This document shows, piece after piece, positions 10,766 to 21,322 of a DNA stretch of 64,000 bases (position 1 is the stretch's first letter; the number at the start of each line of letters is the position of its first letter). The notes under the pieces were generated by a model. The model was not told where the DNA came from. It made no database searches and worked only from the letters and a program-made list of their open reading frames with translations. Source of the DNA: Dactylis glomerata (taxonomy: Eukaryota; Streptophyta; Magnoliopsida; Poales; Poaceae); contig QXEO01000247.1 of assembly GCA_007115705.1 (NCBI GenBank), positions 15,178,291-15,242,290 on the forward strand, read 5' to 3'. The translations under genes were made by a program, and so were the position numbers.

Positions 10766-11991
10766 AGTTTCCAAATGGGATCCAATTGTTGAGAAAATGG
10801 GGAAAAAGCTTTCAGGGTGGAAAGGAAATATGCTGTCAGCTGGTGATAGGCTGACTTTGGTCAATGCCTGTCTCAGCAGCATTACACTTTACATGCTTTC
10901 TTTTTTGGAAGCTCTAAAAGGTTTCATTAAGAAAGCTGACATTATTAGGAAAAGAATGATATGGCAAGAGTTGTATGACAAGAAGTATCATCTGATGAAA
11001 TGGGATACTCTCTGTCTACCACAAGATTGTGGGGGTTTAGGAGTTCTGGACTTAGCAACTATGAATAAAAGTCTCTTTTGTAAGTGGCTTTGGAAGCTAG
11101 AAAATGATGAAGGGACCTGGCAACAATTACTGACCAGGAAAAAATTGCAGAACCAGGTGCTAGCAAATGCTCATGTGGCCCTGGTAGCTCACATTTTTGG
11201 CAGGGATTAATGGGTGTGAACCCTATATTCCAGCAGTTTGCCAAAAGGGTGATGAAGGATAGCAAGAAATTTTTTTTTTTGGGAGGATAGCTGGGTTAAT
11301 AATATACACTTGGCTACTCAATTCCCTAGACTTTACAATCTGGCTTTCAAGAAGTGCTTGACTGTTCACACTGTGAAGCAGGAAGGCTGGGGAGTAATTA
11401 GATTTAGGAGATTGTTATATGGGGAGACTCTAGCTCAATGGGAAGAGTTAAAGAGATTGGTGGATGGTATCCATCTCAATGATCAGGAGAAAGATAAGGT
11501 TAAATGGATAATTGGGTAAACTGGCAAATTCAAAGTGAAAGATATGTACTTACATTTGAGAGCTGATGGGATTTATCCGTACAAGTTCATTTGGAAAATC
11601 AATATGCCTTTGAAAGTTAAAGTTTTCATGTGGCTAGTTACCAAGAACTGCATCTTAACAAAAGAGGTTGGACTGGCAACTCCCAATGCCACTTCTACTC
11701 TTCTTATGAAAATATGAATCATCTTTTGTTTACCTGCACCTTTGCCAGATTTGTGTGGCAGATGGTGGTTTGTGCCTTTGGATTTGTCAGGCCGCCAGAT
11801 AGTGCAAATGATATGCTGGGAGGGTGGATTGATTCCTTACCAGCTTCACTGAGGAAATCTATTCTCTGTGGATGCACTGCTGTTTGTTGGACGATTTGGA
11901 AAACAAGAAATGATGCTTGCTTTGATAGAAAGTTCCCAGATGATCCATCAAGTTATATCTACAGGTTATGCAACATTTTGAATTACTAGGC
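10766..11991 (+). pseudogene. LINE reverse transcriptase C-terminal region, frameshifted
   Basis: Frames in order show the end of the reverse transcriptase (KKLSGWKGNMLSAGDRLTLV, GGLGVLDL, KWLWKLE). The zf-RVT region follows (FIWKINMPLKVKVFMWL, then LLFTCTFARFVW and CWTIWKTRNDACF). The reading frame is broken several times: by a frameshift near 11200, an in-frame stop near 11517 and another shift near 11690. A T run at 11269-11280 lies inside the coding part. The copy cannot make a working protein. Confidence 0.85.
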
Positions 11992-12404
11992 TATTTTGCA
12001 GAAAAACCAAGACAGAGAAAGACTTGAAGAAGGTGTGATTCTGTTGAGGCAAGTAGCGAGTGAAGTGTATTCAAGGGTACATGGATGGGCTCCTGCAACC
12101 CTCAGAATTGCGAGTTGATATTTGTTTCTGTCTTGATGCTTAGTTGTGTTTTGAAACAATTGTCTTGTAATAATGCTGCTGGGTGGTGATGCTGTGGAAC
12201 AGATAGAAGTTTAATCTGGGAGGGGGGGGGGGGGGGTTCTTCCTTGCGTGATCGCTGGAAGACCTGGAGAAACTTTTCTAATAATGATAGGCCTGCGTGC
12301 CTAACCTACTTTAGCTTTCGTTTTCCTGCTCTTTTCTTTTGTTGTAAACAGTGAGCTGTTTCTTTAATGGAAATCGACGGGGGAGGCCCGTTGGGTCAAA
12401 AAAA
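10766..12404 (+). mobile_element. 5'-truncated LINE with 16-bp target site duplication
   Basis: The insertion is flanked by AGTGCCCTTTGGCTCC at 10750-10765 and again at 12405-12420. It ends in a short A run after GGCCCGTTGGGTC. Its 3' UTR contains a G homopolymer of about 18 near 12222-12240. The 1639-bp copy has lost its 5' part, as is usual for LINEs. It belongs to a different LINE family from those at 6609 and 51368. Confidence 0.9.
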
Positions 12405-12420
12405 AGTGCCCTTTGGCTCC

Positions 12421-12548
12421 TACTTCCTCCGTTTCATACTAAGTGCCAAAGATTTATCTAGATATATATACATATTTAGATGTATTTTAATGTGTATATA
12501 TACATGAGAATGTACTCAAATCTGCGATAGTTAATATGGACGGTAGTA
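12421..12548. mobile_element. Stowaway-like MITE, 128 bp
   Basis: It starts TACTTCCTCCGTTTCATA, the typical tip of grass Stowaway elements, and ends GGACGGTAGTA, a degraded inverse of that tip, with TA at both edges. It directly abuts the target duplication of the LINE on its left. Confidence 0.7.
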
Positions 12549-12789
12549 CTGTTTAATTGCTAGCCGAGTGGAGGGCCGGAACACAGTTCATCCTTCGCCA
12601 ATAATTGTTCAAGCCAGGATTTGGTTGGGCTGTTGCCGGGTTGTTCAATCCCGCCTGCCGCTCCACTACTTCTTGCATGGTTTCTTCCAGGCGCCTTTCG
12701 ATCGCCATGTCCACCAAGTGATCACCGATCAGCTGATCTACTATTTATATTTGTTTTATCAGAAATTCAAAGCTTGAGTTTATCAGTAT
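12549..12789. other. Unassigned sequence
   Basis: Short unannotated gap between two MITEs. Nothing recognised. Confidence 0.4.
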
Positions 12790-12864
12790 TACTCCCTTCG
12801 ATCTCTAATACTTGTCTTTGATATGATCCATATCAAAGACATGTATTAGTAGTCGAAGGGAGTA
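12790..12864. mobile_element. Small Stowaway-type MITE, near-perfect hairpin
   Basis: TACTCCCTTCGA at the left and TCGAAGGGAGTA at the right are exact inverses. The arms stay paired almost to the centre (ATACTTGTCTTTGATATG against CATATCAAAGACATGTAT), with only a few mismatches in 36 bp. TA is present at both edges. The 75-bp element would fold into a single long hairpin. Confidence 0.8.
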
Positions 12865-13668
12865 TTATTTTCTTTCAAGAAGCAATCATGAGTTGTATCT
12901 TAAGGTTTTGGATTTTTTTTCGCGCACAGTACATCTCTCCGTAGTCCCTACAGAATCACTACCCACATGGTCTGCGTCGTGCGGCTCCATGCGGAAGTGC
13001 GGTGCCGTCGTTTTCTTCTATCGCGCGTTAGTTTCATTCTTGAACGAATAGATGTGCTACGAGCCGTCTGTATCATAAACTCTGTGTGGTTGTTCTCTAT
13101 ATTGTGTTCTTTCGGTTCCATTGCTTTTCAGTTGTCTGTTATCTTTCAAGCACTATCTTGATGCACTGCCAAGGAATGAGGGTCGAGGATTCTTTTTTGT
13201 TTTGTTTTGAAAACGTGAGGATCAGGATTCTCGAGTGGGGATTGTTGCTTAAGGCGGTTTACTTGTGAGCTAAGCTTTTTTTAGGAGCTAAGCTAAGCTA
13301 CTCTACTAGAGTACGTCTTAGGATTTAAGAAAGTCAAATGCATATGCTTGTTTACCCAGCATATATAATCTTGGGGAGATGGGTGTTGACTTGTTTTAGA
13401 GGTAAGATATATTTTCCAGACAGCTCTCATCTTATTGTCTCGTGTTAACCTGATCCAATTAGTGAACAGTTGGTATATCTAACCTCCTTTTTTCTTTTTA
13501 ATTGAATTTTGAACAGGTTTGTACTATCTGTCTTTTGGGTACTCTGATCTCACATGTACGATCACATCCCAAACACATGCAACAGAATGCTGAGCGCACC
13601 AAGGATACTCCGACGTTACGCGTTCAAAGTTGGCACGCACGTGCGTGGACCAGAGCAAGTGCTCCACC
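12865..13668. other. Unassigned sequence
   Basis: No gene or repeat recognised in about 800 bp. Short tandem GAGCTAAGCT units occur at 13266-13301. Confidence 0.4.
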
Positions 13669-13676
13669 CGTGTACC

Positions 13677-13873
13677 CAGTGGGGTAGCTTCATGGGGGGC
13701 AAAGTGGGTCGTGCCCCCCCCCCCCAGCCCATGAAGAAAACACTCATTTTTTATATGTATTGGGCCGAATTGTCCCTTAAAATCAGTGTGAATCATATTT
13801 TTTAGCCCCCCTTGCCCATTTTTGCCCCCCCCCCCCCCCCCCCCCCCGAAATTCGGTCCAAGCTCCACCACTG
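13677..13873. mobile_element. hAT-type MITE, 197 bp, with 8-bp target duplication
   Basis: The element is bounded by CGTGTACC on both sides (13669-13676 and 13874-13881). Its ends are CAGTGGGGTAGCTT and, on the other strand, CAGTGGTGGAGCTT. An 8-bp duplication with CAGTGG-type ends fits hAT elements. It is too short to encode anything and carries two C homopolymers, near 13715 and 13826-13847. Confidence 0.8.
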
Positions 13874-13881
13874 CGTGTACC

Positions 13882-14531
13882 TACACCATTCAGGCATTCA
13901 CCATGCGCCATCGGTATGAGCAGCAACCATTCCGTCCAACCGTTCCTCATAGCGAATGGCGTAGAAGAACGCCCGGTCTGGCCGATTTTGCTGGCTCGAC
14001 CAGCTGTCTTCTTTTTATTTATTTTATTTTCCGTTTTATTTCTTTAAGTCTCTCCAAAAAAATTCCGACAGCTTTACAAAAAAGTTCCAAATTAAGAATG
14101 TTAATTTAGGTCACTCAGGAACATATTTCCTGTCCAATATGAATACACAAAATATAAATCCCGTGCAGTTTGGCCTAGGTTATTCTAAAATAGTTAGGTG
14201 TTTGGTATCATGCGACAACCAATCAAAAAAAAATCCAAAAAATCAAAAAGTAGTATGTTCAATTAAAGAACGTGGAAGGGGAGCTTAAATATCCAATTAA
14301 AAATGAAGAGGCCATGTTATCTTCTCTCTTTGTTTTCTTTACATTAGAAATTTATTATTAACATCCTCAAAATAAATAAAAAATGCAAATAAGATACATA
14401 TCAACATAAAAAATATATTCTCAAACACTTCAATTATAATTGGACATTTCATATTGTTTCCTCTTCTGTGAATCATGTGTTTGCAAAAATACATGAAAAG
14501 ATCTAAGAGTTCAAACAAGAACTTCAGTACC
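13882..14531. other. Unassigned AT-rich sequence, ends at the G2 target site
   Basis: No gene recognised. The last five bases, GTACC (14527-14531), are the left copy of the G2 target duplication. Confidence 0.4.
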
Positions 14532-16165
14532 TGATGCGGGCAAGATAACCACCCAGTTGGGAACCTCAAGATGAAGGTATGATGAGAAAATAGCAAGTCT
14601 TTCCCTCAATAAGAAACCGAGATTTGTCGATCCAGTAGGAAAAAGCCAAACTTGAGAAGGTGATGCTTGCTAGCTTCGTGACACTCCAGCAAGGGCGCTG
14701 TTTACGACTCATGTTGGTGCGTCTTTAACTAGTAGCAACGTGGAACCTGCACACAACACAACTACGTACTTTGCTCCCAACTTATGATGAGCTTGTCGAT
14801 CTCACCGGTTTGCTGTAAACAAAGGTATGAGCGTATCGAGTGGAAAACAGTAGTAGTATGCGAGAAAGTAAACAGTACGAGTAAAAATAAAACGGTGTAA
14901 CAATATAAAAGAAATTGGACCGGGGTCCATAGTTCACTAGTGGTGTCTCTCCATAAGATAAATAACAATATGCTGCGTAAACAAATTACAGTTGGGCAAT
15001 TGATAGAATAAAGATAACGTGCATATGTCACGAGGATCACTATGAGATTTACTCTGGGCATTACAACAAAATACATAGACCGTCATCCAACTGCATCTAT
15101 GACTAATAATCCACCCACGGGGATAGCGCCCAAACATTCCATGAGTATTAAGTTGCGAACAACAGATAACTGCATTAAGCAACGTGTGTAATGTAAACAA
15201 AATAAATGTCCTTGGACACAAGAATGTTGTTTTCACCCTAGTGGCAACAGCACATCTACAACCTTAGAGGTTTCTGTCACTCCCCCAGATTAAATAGAGG
15301 CATGAACCCAACTATCGAGCATAAATACCTCCTCTTGGAGTCACTAGTATCTACTTGGCCAAGATAGCTACTAACAACGGAGAGCATGCAAGATCATAAA
15401 CAACATAGAGATAACATAATATAATATTCAGCACAACAACTTAACATAACATCAATATTCATCGGATCCTAACAAACACAACATGTAGAATTACACAAAG
15501 ATGATCTCGATCATGTAAGGCAGCTCACGAGATCTAAACATGAAGCACATGGTGGAGAAGTCAATCATTTAGCTACTGCTATGGACCCATAGTCCAAGGT
15601 AGACTACTCACTCATCGCGTCGGAGGCAAGCATGGCGATAAAGAAGACCTCCGGTGGCGATTCCCCTCTCTGATAGGGTGCCGGGAAGAGCTTCTGGACC
15701 CTCCCGATCTCGGGTCGACGACGGCGGTGGATCGCAATATGTTTCTGGAAAATTGATCGGGTATTTAGGTTTTTTCCGTCGGGGGGTATTTATAGGCGAA
15801 GGGGCGGCGCCAGAGGTGGGCCAGGGGGCCCTCACCATAGGGCGGCGTGGGCCAGGGGCAGGACGCACCCCCTGGTGGTGTGGCCGCCCTGTGGCCCCCC
15901 TCCGTCTCCTCTTCGGACTTCTGGAAGCTTCGTTAAATAATAGGATGCTCAGCTTTTGTTTTGTCCAATTCCGAGAATATTTCATGTGTAACTTTTCTGA
16001 CACACAAAACCAGCAGAAAAAAAGAAACTGGCACTGTGGCATCTTGTTAATAGGTTAGTTCTAGAAAATGCATAAAAACGTCACGAAGTGTAACAAAACA
16101 CTAAGCAAATAGTGTAAGAACAAGCATGGAGCATAAAAAATTATAGATACGTTTGAGACGTATCA
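14532..16165 (-). repeat. 3' LTR of G2
   Basis: It begins TGATGCGGGCAAG and ends GAGACGTATCA in plus orientation. Its length, 1634 bp, equals that of the partner LTR at 28180-29813. It differs from the partner by several percent by eye. Confidence 0.92.
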
Positions 16166-16179
16166 GCATCCCCAAGCTT
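16166..16179 (-). other. Polypurine tract of G2
   Basis: The minus strand reads AAGCTTGGGGATGC directly before the 3' LTR. The identical 14-mer sits at the same place in X, and one base from the LTR in G3. Confidence 0.85.
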
Positions 16180-16900
16180 AACTCCTGCTCGTCCTCGAGT
16201 AGGTAAGTGATAACAAAAGAATAATTTTTAAGGTGACATGACCAACACAATCTTGATCATCTATGTAAGCATTGAGTGCTGGGATCAAAAGAACTTAAAA
16301 CATGGGCATGAAAGCCATAATCATGATAGAAGAAACTTAGCAACCATATTATAACATGAAAAAGAACACAAACAAAAGATCATGAAAATGAAACAATGAA
16401 AGTCAAACGTGTGTTCAAATTATATGGAAAAACATAGCAAATGGTTTTCAGCTTGTCCTTCATGGAATAACAAAACATAAATGCATAGGACACCTTCAAG
16501 TTTAAGAGGGCGACTAGATACAAATAATTTAAGAACAAGTGAAACCAAAATCATGAGTCAATCAATGGTAAACTTTGGGACTATGCACATTAAACTCAGA
16601 ATGACAACTATGCTCTCTTAGACTGTGCATAAAGATAGAAGGTGGTGACTCAACATAAAAGTAAAAGAAAGGCCCTTCGCAGAGGGAAGCAGTGATTGCG
16701 AGTTTTATAAACCTTAAAAAATTATGGTACTTACTATCTTTGAGCTCTCATTGCCCCCATCATAGGCATCTTGAATGGTTAAAGTTAATGCGAGTACAAT
16801 TATGAAGCATATGCTTGAAAAATCATAAGTTGAAAACCTCGTGTCCCGTGAAGTACGAATACCCAAACCTCATGCTACTCGACTTAGAGTCCCAAGCAAG
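16180..16900 (-). other. G2 non-coding 3' region, part next to the 3' LTR
   Basis: Homologous to the internal DNA of G3 at 18512-19130 and of X at 48850-49570. The small conserved ORF seen in those two is frameshifted here (around 16850). The last bases, GCAAG (16896-16900), are the left target duplication of G3. Confidence 0.8.
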
Positions 16901-18496
16901 TGTTGCGGCCAAGTTGATGTGGGAGCAGATTGTCCTTGTGTGTGGTGGATAACCAGCCCATTGGGAACCCCAACAGGAAGGTATGATGAGTATAGCAGCT
17001 AGTTTTCCCTCAGTTAAGAAACCAAGGTTTAATATCGATCAGGAGAGGAGAGACAAATGACTGAAGGTGATGCGGAACCTGCACACACACAACCAAGTAC
17101 TTTGTTCCCAACTTGCGATGAGGTTGTCAATCTCACCGGTTTGCTTGAAACAAAGATTATGAGCGTATCGAGTGGAAAACAATATAGTATGCGAGTAAAG
17201 TAAACAATGCGAGTAAAATAAACAGGTGATAGCAATATGATGGAAATAGGACCGGGGTCCACAGTTCACTAGTGGTGTCTCTCCATAGATAAATAACACA
17301 TGCTGGATAAACAAATTACAGTTGGGCAATTGATAGAATAGAGATAAACGTGATATGTCAAGAAGATCACTATGAGATTTACTCTGGGCATTACAACAAA
17401 ATACATAGACCGCCATCCAACTGCATCTATGACTAATAATCCACTTGTGGTGAATCAATCCGAGAACTCCACAAGTATTAAGTTGCGAACAACAGATAAT
17501 TGCATTAAGCAAAGTGTGTAATGTAAACAAAGCATATGCCCTTGAGCATATGAATGTTGTTTTCTCCCTAGTAGCAACAGCACATCTACAACCTTAGAGG
17601 TTTCTGCCACTCCCCCAGATTAAATAGAGGCATGAACCCACTATCGAGCATAAATACCCCCTCTTGGAGTCACTAGCAACTACTCGGCCAAGATAGCTAC
17701 TAACAACAGAGAGCATGCAAGATCATAAACAACATAGAGATAACAAAAGATAATATTCAGTACAACAACTTAATCATAAACACCAATATTCATCGGATCC
17801 CAACAAACCAAACATGTAGAATTACATAACGGTGATCTCAATCATGTAGGGCAGCTCATGAGATCTAAACATGAAGCACATGGTGGAGAAGACAACCATC
17901 TAGCTACTGCTATGGACCCATAGTCCAAGGTAGACTACTCACTCATCGCTCCGGAGGCAAGCATGGCGATGAAGAAGACCTCCGGTGGCGATTCCCCTCT
18001 CCGGCAGGGTGCCGGGAAGAGCTTCTGGACCCTCCCGATCTTCGGGTCGATTGTGGCGGCGGATCGCGATATGTTCTGGAAAATTGATCGGGTACTTAGG
18101 TTTTTTCCGTCGGGGGGTCTTTATAGGCGAAGGGGCGATGTCAGAGGAGGAGCCATGCGCCCTCACGTGGGGCCCGCACGGCCAGGGGCCTGGCCGCGCC
18201 ACCCCTGCATGTGGGGCCCTGGTGGACCCCCTCCTACTCTCCTTCGGATCTCTGGAAGCTTCCAGGTAAAATAAGACTTCAGGAACTTGTTTCGTCCAAT
18301 TCCGAGAATATTTCCTGTATATCACTTCTGAAACACAAAAATAGCAGAAAACAGGGAACTGGCACTGTGGCAACTCGTTAATAGGTTAGTTCCGGAAAAT
18401 GCATAAAAGTGCCACGAAGTGTAACGAAACAATAGACAAATGGTGTAAAAACAAGCATGGAGCATCAAAAATTATAGATACGTTGGACACGTATCA
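16901..18496 (-). repeat. 3' LTR of G3
   Basis: It begins TGTTGCGGCC and ends GACACGTATCA in plus orientation. It is 1596 bp, the same as the 5' LTR. On the minus strand a TATAAAG box lies near 18120. Confidence 0.92.
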
Positions 18497-18497
18497 A

Positions 18498-18511
18498 GCA
18501 TCCCCAAGCTT
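18498..18511 (-). other. Polypurine tract of G3
   Basis: AAGCTTGGGGATGC on the minus strand, one base from the 3' LTR. It has the same sequence and placement as the tracts of G2 and X. Confidence 0.85.
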
Positions 18512-18881
18512 AACTCCTGCTCGTCCTCGAGTAGGTAAGTGATAACAAAAGAATAATCATGACAATAAGAAACTTAGCAACCATGTTGTAAACATGCAAA
18601 TGAACACAAACAAAAGATCATGAAAATGAAACAATGAAAGTCAAACGTGTGTTCAAATCATAAGGAAAAACATACAAAAGGTTTTCAGCTTGTCCTTCAA
18701 AGAGAGCAAAACATAAATGCATAGGGCACCTTCAAGTTTAAGAGGGCGACTAGATACAAATAATTTAAGAACAAGTGAAACCAACAATATGAGTCAATCA
18801 ATGAACTTTGGGACAATGCATATTACACTAAGAATGACAACTATACTCTCTTAATGGTGCATAAAGATAGAAGGTGGTGAC

Positions 18882-19103
18882 TCAACAAAAAAGTAAAAGA
18901 AAGGCCCTTCGCAGAGGGAAGCAGTGATTGCAAGTTTTATAACCTTCAAAAATTATGGTACTTACCGGCTTTGAGCTCTCATTGCCCCCATCATAAGCAT
19001 CTTGAATGGTTAAAGTTAATGCGAGAACAATTATGATGCATATGCTTGACAAATCATAAGTTGAAGACCTCGTGCCCCGTGAATACAAGTACCCAAACCT
19101 CAT
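18882..19103 (-). CDS. Conserved small ORF (73 codons) in the G3 non-coding region
   Basis: An ATG-started frame gives a 73-residue product with a hydrophobic stretch (ICIIIVLALTLTI, residues about 22-34) that could span a membrane. X has the same frame at 48880-49101 with only one or two residue changes. The G2 copy is frameshifted. A consensus-like donor, CCG|GTAAGTACC on the minus strand, lies inside it. It could be a remnant of an envelope-like or spliced ORF of an Athila-type ancestor, or simple nucleotide conservation. Function unknown. Confidence 0.35.
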   Translation of the reverse strand: MRFGYLYSRGTRSSTYDLSSICIIIVLALTLTIQDAYDGGNESSKPVSTIIFEGYKTCNHCFPLRRAFLLLFC

Positions 19104-20597
19104 GCTACTTTACTTAGAGTCCCAAGCAAGGCTCTTGTCATTGTAAGTATATGCATATCATTGAGAACCGCCAATGGGGTACCTCCGTGCCCGATGACAT
19201 GGAACAAGCCCACACCAAAATGACAGGACAAGCAGACAATGAACACCTCGACAGCTCTTTTATTTGCCTTTTGTTTAGCTTTTTATTGTGAGATGCGTCG
19301 TCGAATGTTCACCATGGGTATGCTGCAAATTTCCACCATGAATTATGCATGGCTTAGATTGGCGGCCCGGCGTTTCCCTAACACATATACAAACTCCATG
19401 ATCCCCACAAGATTCTCAATTCATTTCACACCGCGGGCATCCATAAACAAAAGATCACGATATCAACTCAAATAAGAAGTGCAATGTTGAAAGCTTGCCC
19501 CATGACAGCATGGCTGGGCTAGAATCCAACTTACAACTTGCAAGAATAACAACTCAACATAAGAGACCACAATGTCAAATTTTTAAGAACAGGAAAAAGT
19601 AAAGTGTGCCTTCCGGTTCGTGAGAGCTTTACTGACCGAATTTCACATAACACTGGTAAGAGTTTAATCTGAAGAGAAAATAAAAGCAAGTCAAATTTAC
19701 TTGGAATAGCAAATTGCTAGTAGGTATGTATGGTGGACACTTTGGAAAACTTTGGCTTTTAGGAGTTGGATGCACGAGTAGAGCTCATACTCAGTACAAG
19801 GCGAGGGCTAGCAAAAGACTGGGAGCGACCAACTAAGAGAGCAGTAATGGCCATAATCATGCAAAGCGACATTAAAAGAAGCATAAGATAGCATCAAAAG
19901 TCAAAAACTAAATGATCATGAAGGCTATTGGCGACTTTGTAAGAGTCTAACATGTGTGAGCATGCGCCAAGTCAACCCAAATAACGCATCAAGGAGAAAA
20001 CCAAAATAATGCTTCCATACAATAGAAACAATGCATGATTTTTTCAAAGGCTCATTAAGCAATCTCAGTTATTTGAGACAAGTCATGCTACAGCAAAACC
20101 ACTAAGCATACTATCAAAAAGACATCAAGCATGACATGAAAAAGCCTAAGCCGCAGTCTACACAAGCTCCTTCTTGTACCACTATTTTGCACAAAGCTTT
20201 TTCTCTTTTCCAACACCATTTGAAATTTTTAAAGACACCTCTTTTGATGAAAACCAATAAATATCATAGGCAAAAATACACCTTGATGAAAAGATATGAC
20301 AAGGTCTGAACGCATATCAAGGCGAAAACGAAAACCAAAAGCAGTAGCAGAAAAAGAAGAACGCTCGATTTTTAATAAGAGTAAAAACTAGAGCGTTCTT
20401 GGCAATGAAAAGCAAGGCAACTTCTCCAAAAGAAATTTGTTGGGGTCCAACCATTTATTGCAGCAAACAAACTAAACCAACTAAAAAACCTAAAACAACT
20501 GACTCTCCAAGAAAAACCCATAGTGCATGAAGCAATAAAAATATAGTGTTTTGAAAGGTGACCTGATTTTTGCCGATGAAGAAGGGGTGCCTCGGGG

Positions 20598-20667
20598 GCA
20601 TCCCCAAGCTTTGACGCTTGTACTTCTTGGATATTTCTTGGGGTGATGCATGGGCATCCCCAAGCTT
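20598..20667 (-). repeat. Pair of internal polypurine-like motifs in G3
   Basis: GCATCCCCAAGCTT occurs at 20598-20611 and 20654-20667 (plus strand), each identical to the terminal polypurine tract. The spacing of 56 bp is the same as in X. Confidence 0.8.
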
Positions 20668-21322
20668 GAGATTTTGTCCATTCCACAACTCATCTCATCA
20701 TTCTCCAATCCCTACACTTGAAAATTTCCTTCATACAAAACTAAACACAATTCTATTAGCAACATTAGTGTAAGCATAACATATAATCAACCTCTTTTTG
20801 CTTCAGGTTTCAACTCAAAACCACCACATATATAGCAAATAATACTGTATCAACTTCTCAAAAAGTTCCATGATCAAAAGAACTCAAAAGAAAGCGATAA
20901 AGCGGCAAACACAAATATTGGCAGAAATCTGTCAAAACTGAACAGCTGACAAAGGTCGAATTTTTGAGGGATTTTCTGTTGCTCAAATCAAAAAGTGTTC
21001 AACTAACAAAAGTTTGGATATAACCTGGGGCATATGCACAAGAAATCGCAGGTCCAAAAGATAAACAGAGAATTTTCAAGAATTTTTACGGTGCAGCACC
21101 AAAAACAGTTTCAGGACAGCAACATCCCTAAATCTTTACCTCACTCAAATTAGAGGCTTCTCTTGGCACAAAAACGAAATAAACAAGATAAGGAGCGGTC
21201 ATTACAGTAGTAATGACTTCCAAGACTCAAATAAAAGAAAAATTACTGAAAATAAAACATTGGGTTATCTCCCAAGAGTGCTTTTCTTTAACGCCTTTGA
21301 GCTAGGCGCAGAAAATTGCGAA

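Larger units (their letters stand above)
18512..21322 (-). other. G3 non-coding 3' half
   Basis: About 2.8 kb between the protease end and the polypurine tract, homologous to X 46670-49571 and to G2. It holds the landmark AGCACTCTTGGGAGATAACC shortly after the coding part, two internal polypurine-like motifs and a 73-codon ORF. No enzyme domain is present. Confidence 0.85.

Noticed and set aside
15654..16058. Arginine/glycine-rich frames repeated in every gypsy LTR (also 8777-9061, 17985-18269, 24706-24990, 29302-29589)
   Set aside because: They recur because the LTRs are homologous. They lie over the GC-rich promoter area, differ in frame and length between copies, and show no domain.
19239..19475. 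Frame of 78 codons matched by a 73-codon frame at 48523-48744
   Set aside because: It runs antisense to both G3 and X and is broken in G2. It is best explained by DNA homology of the shared non-coding region.
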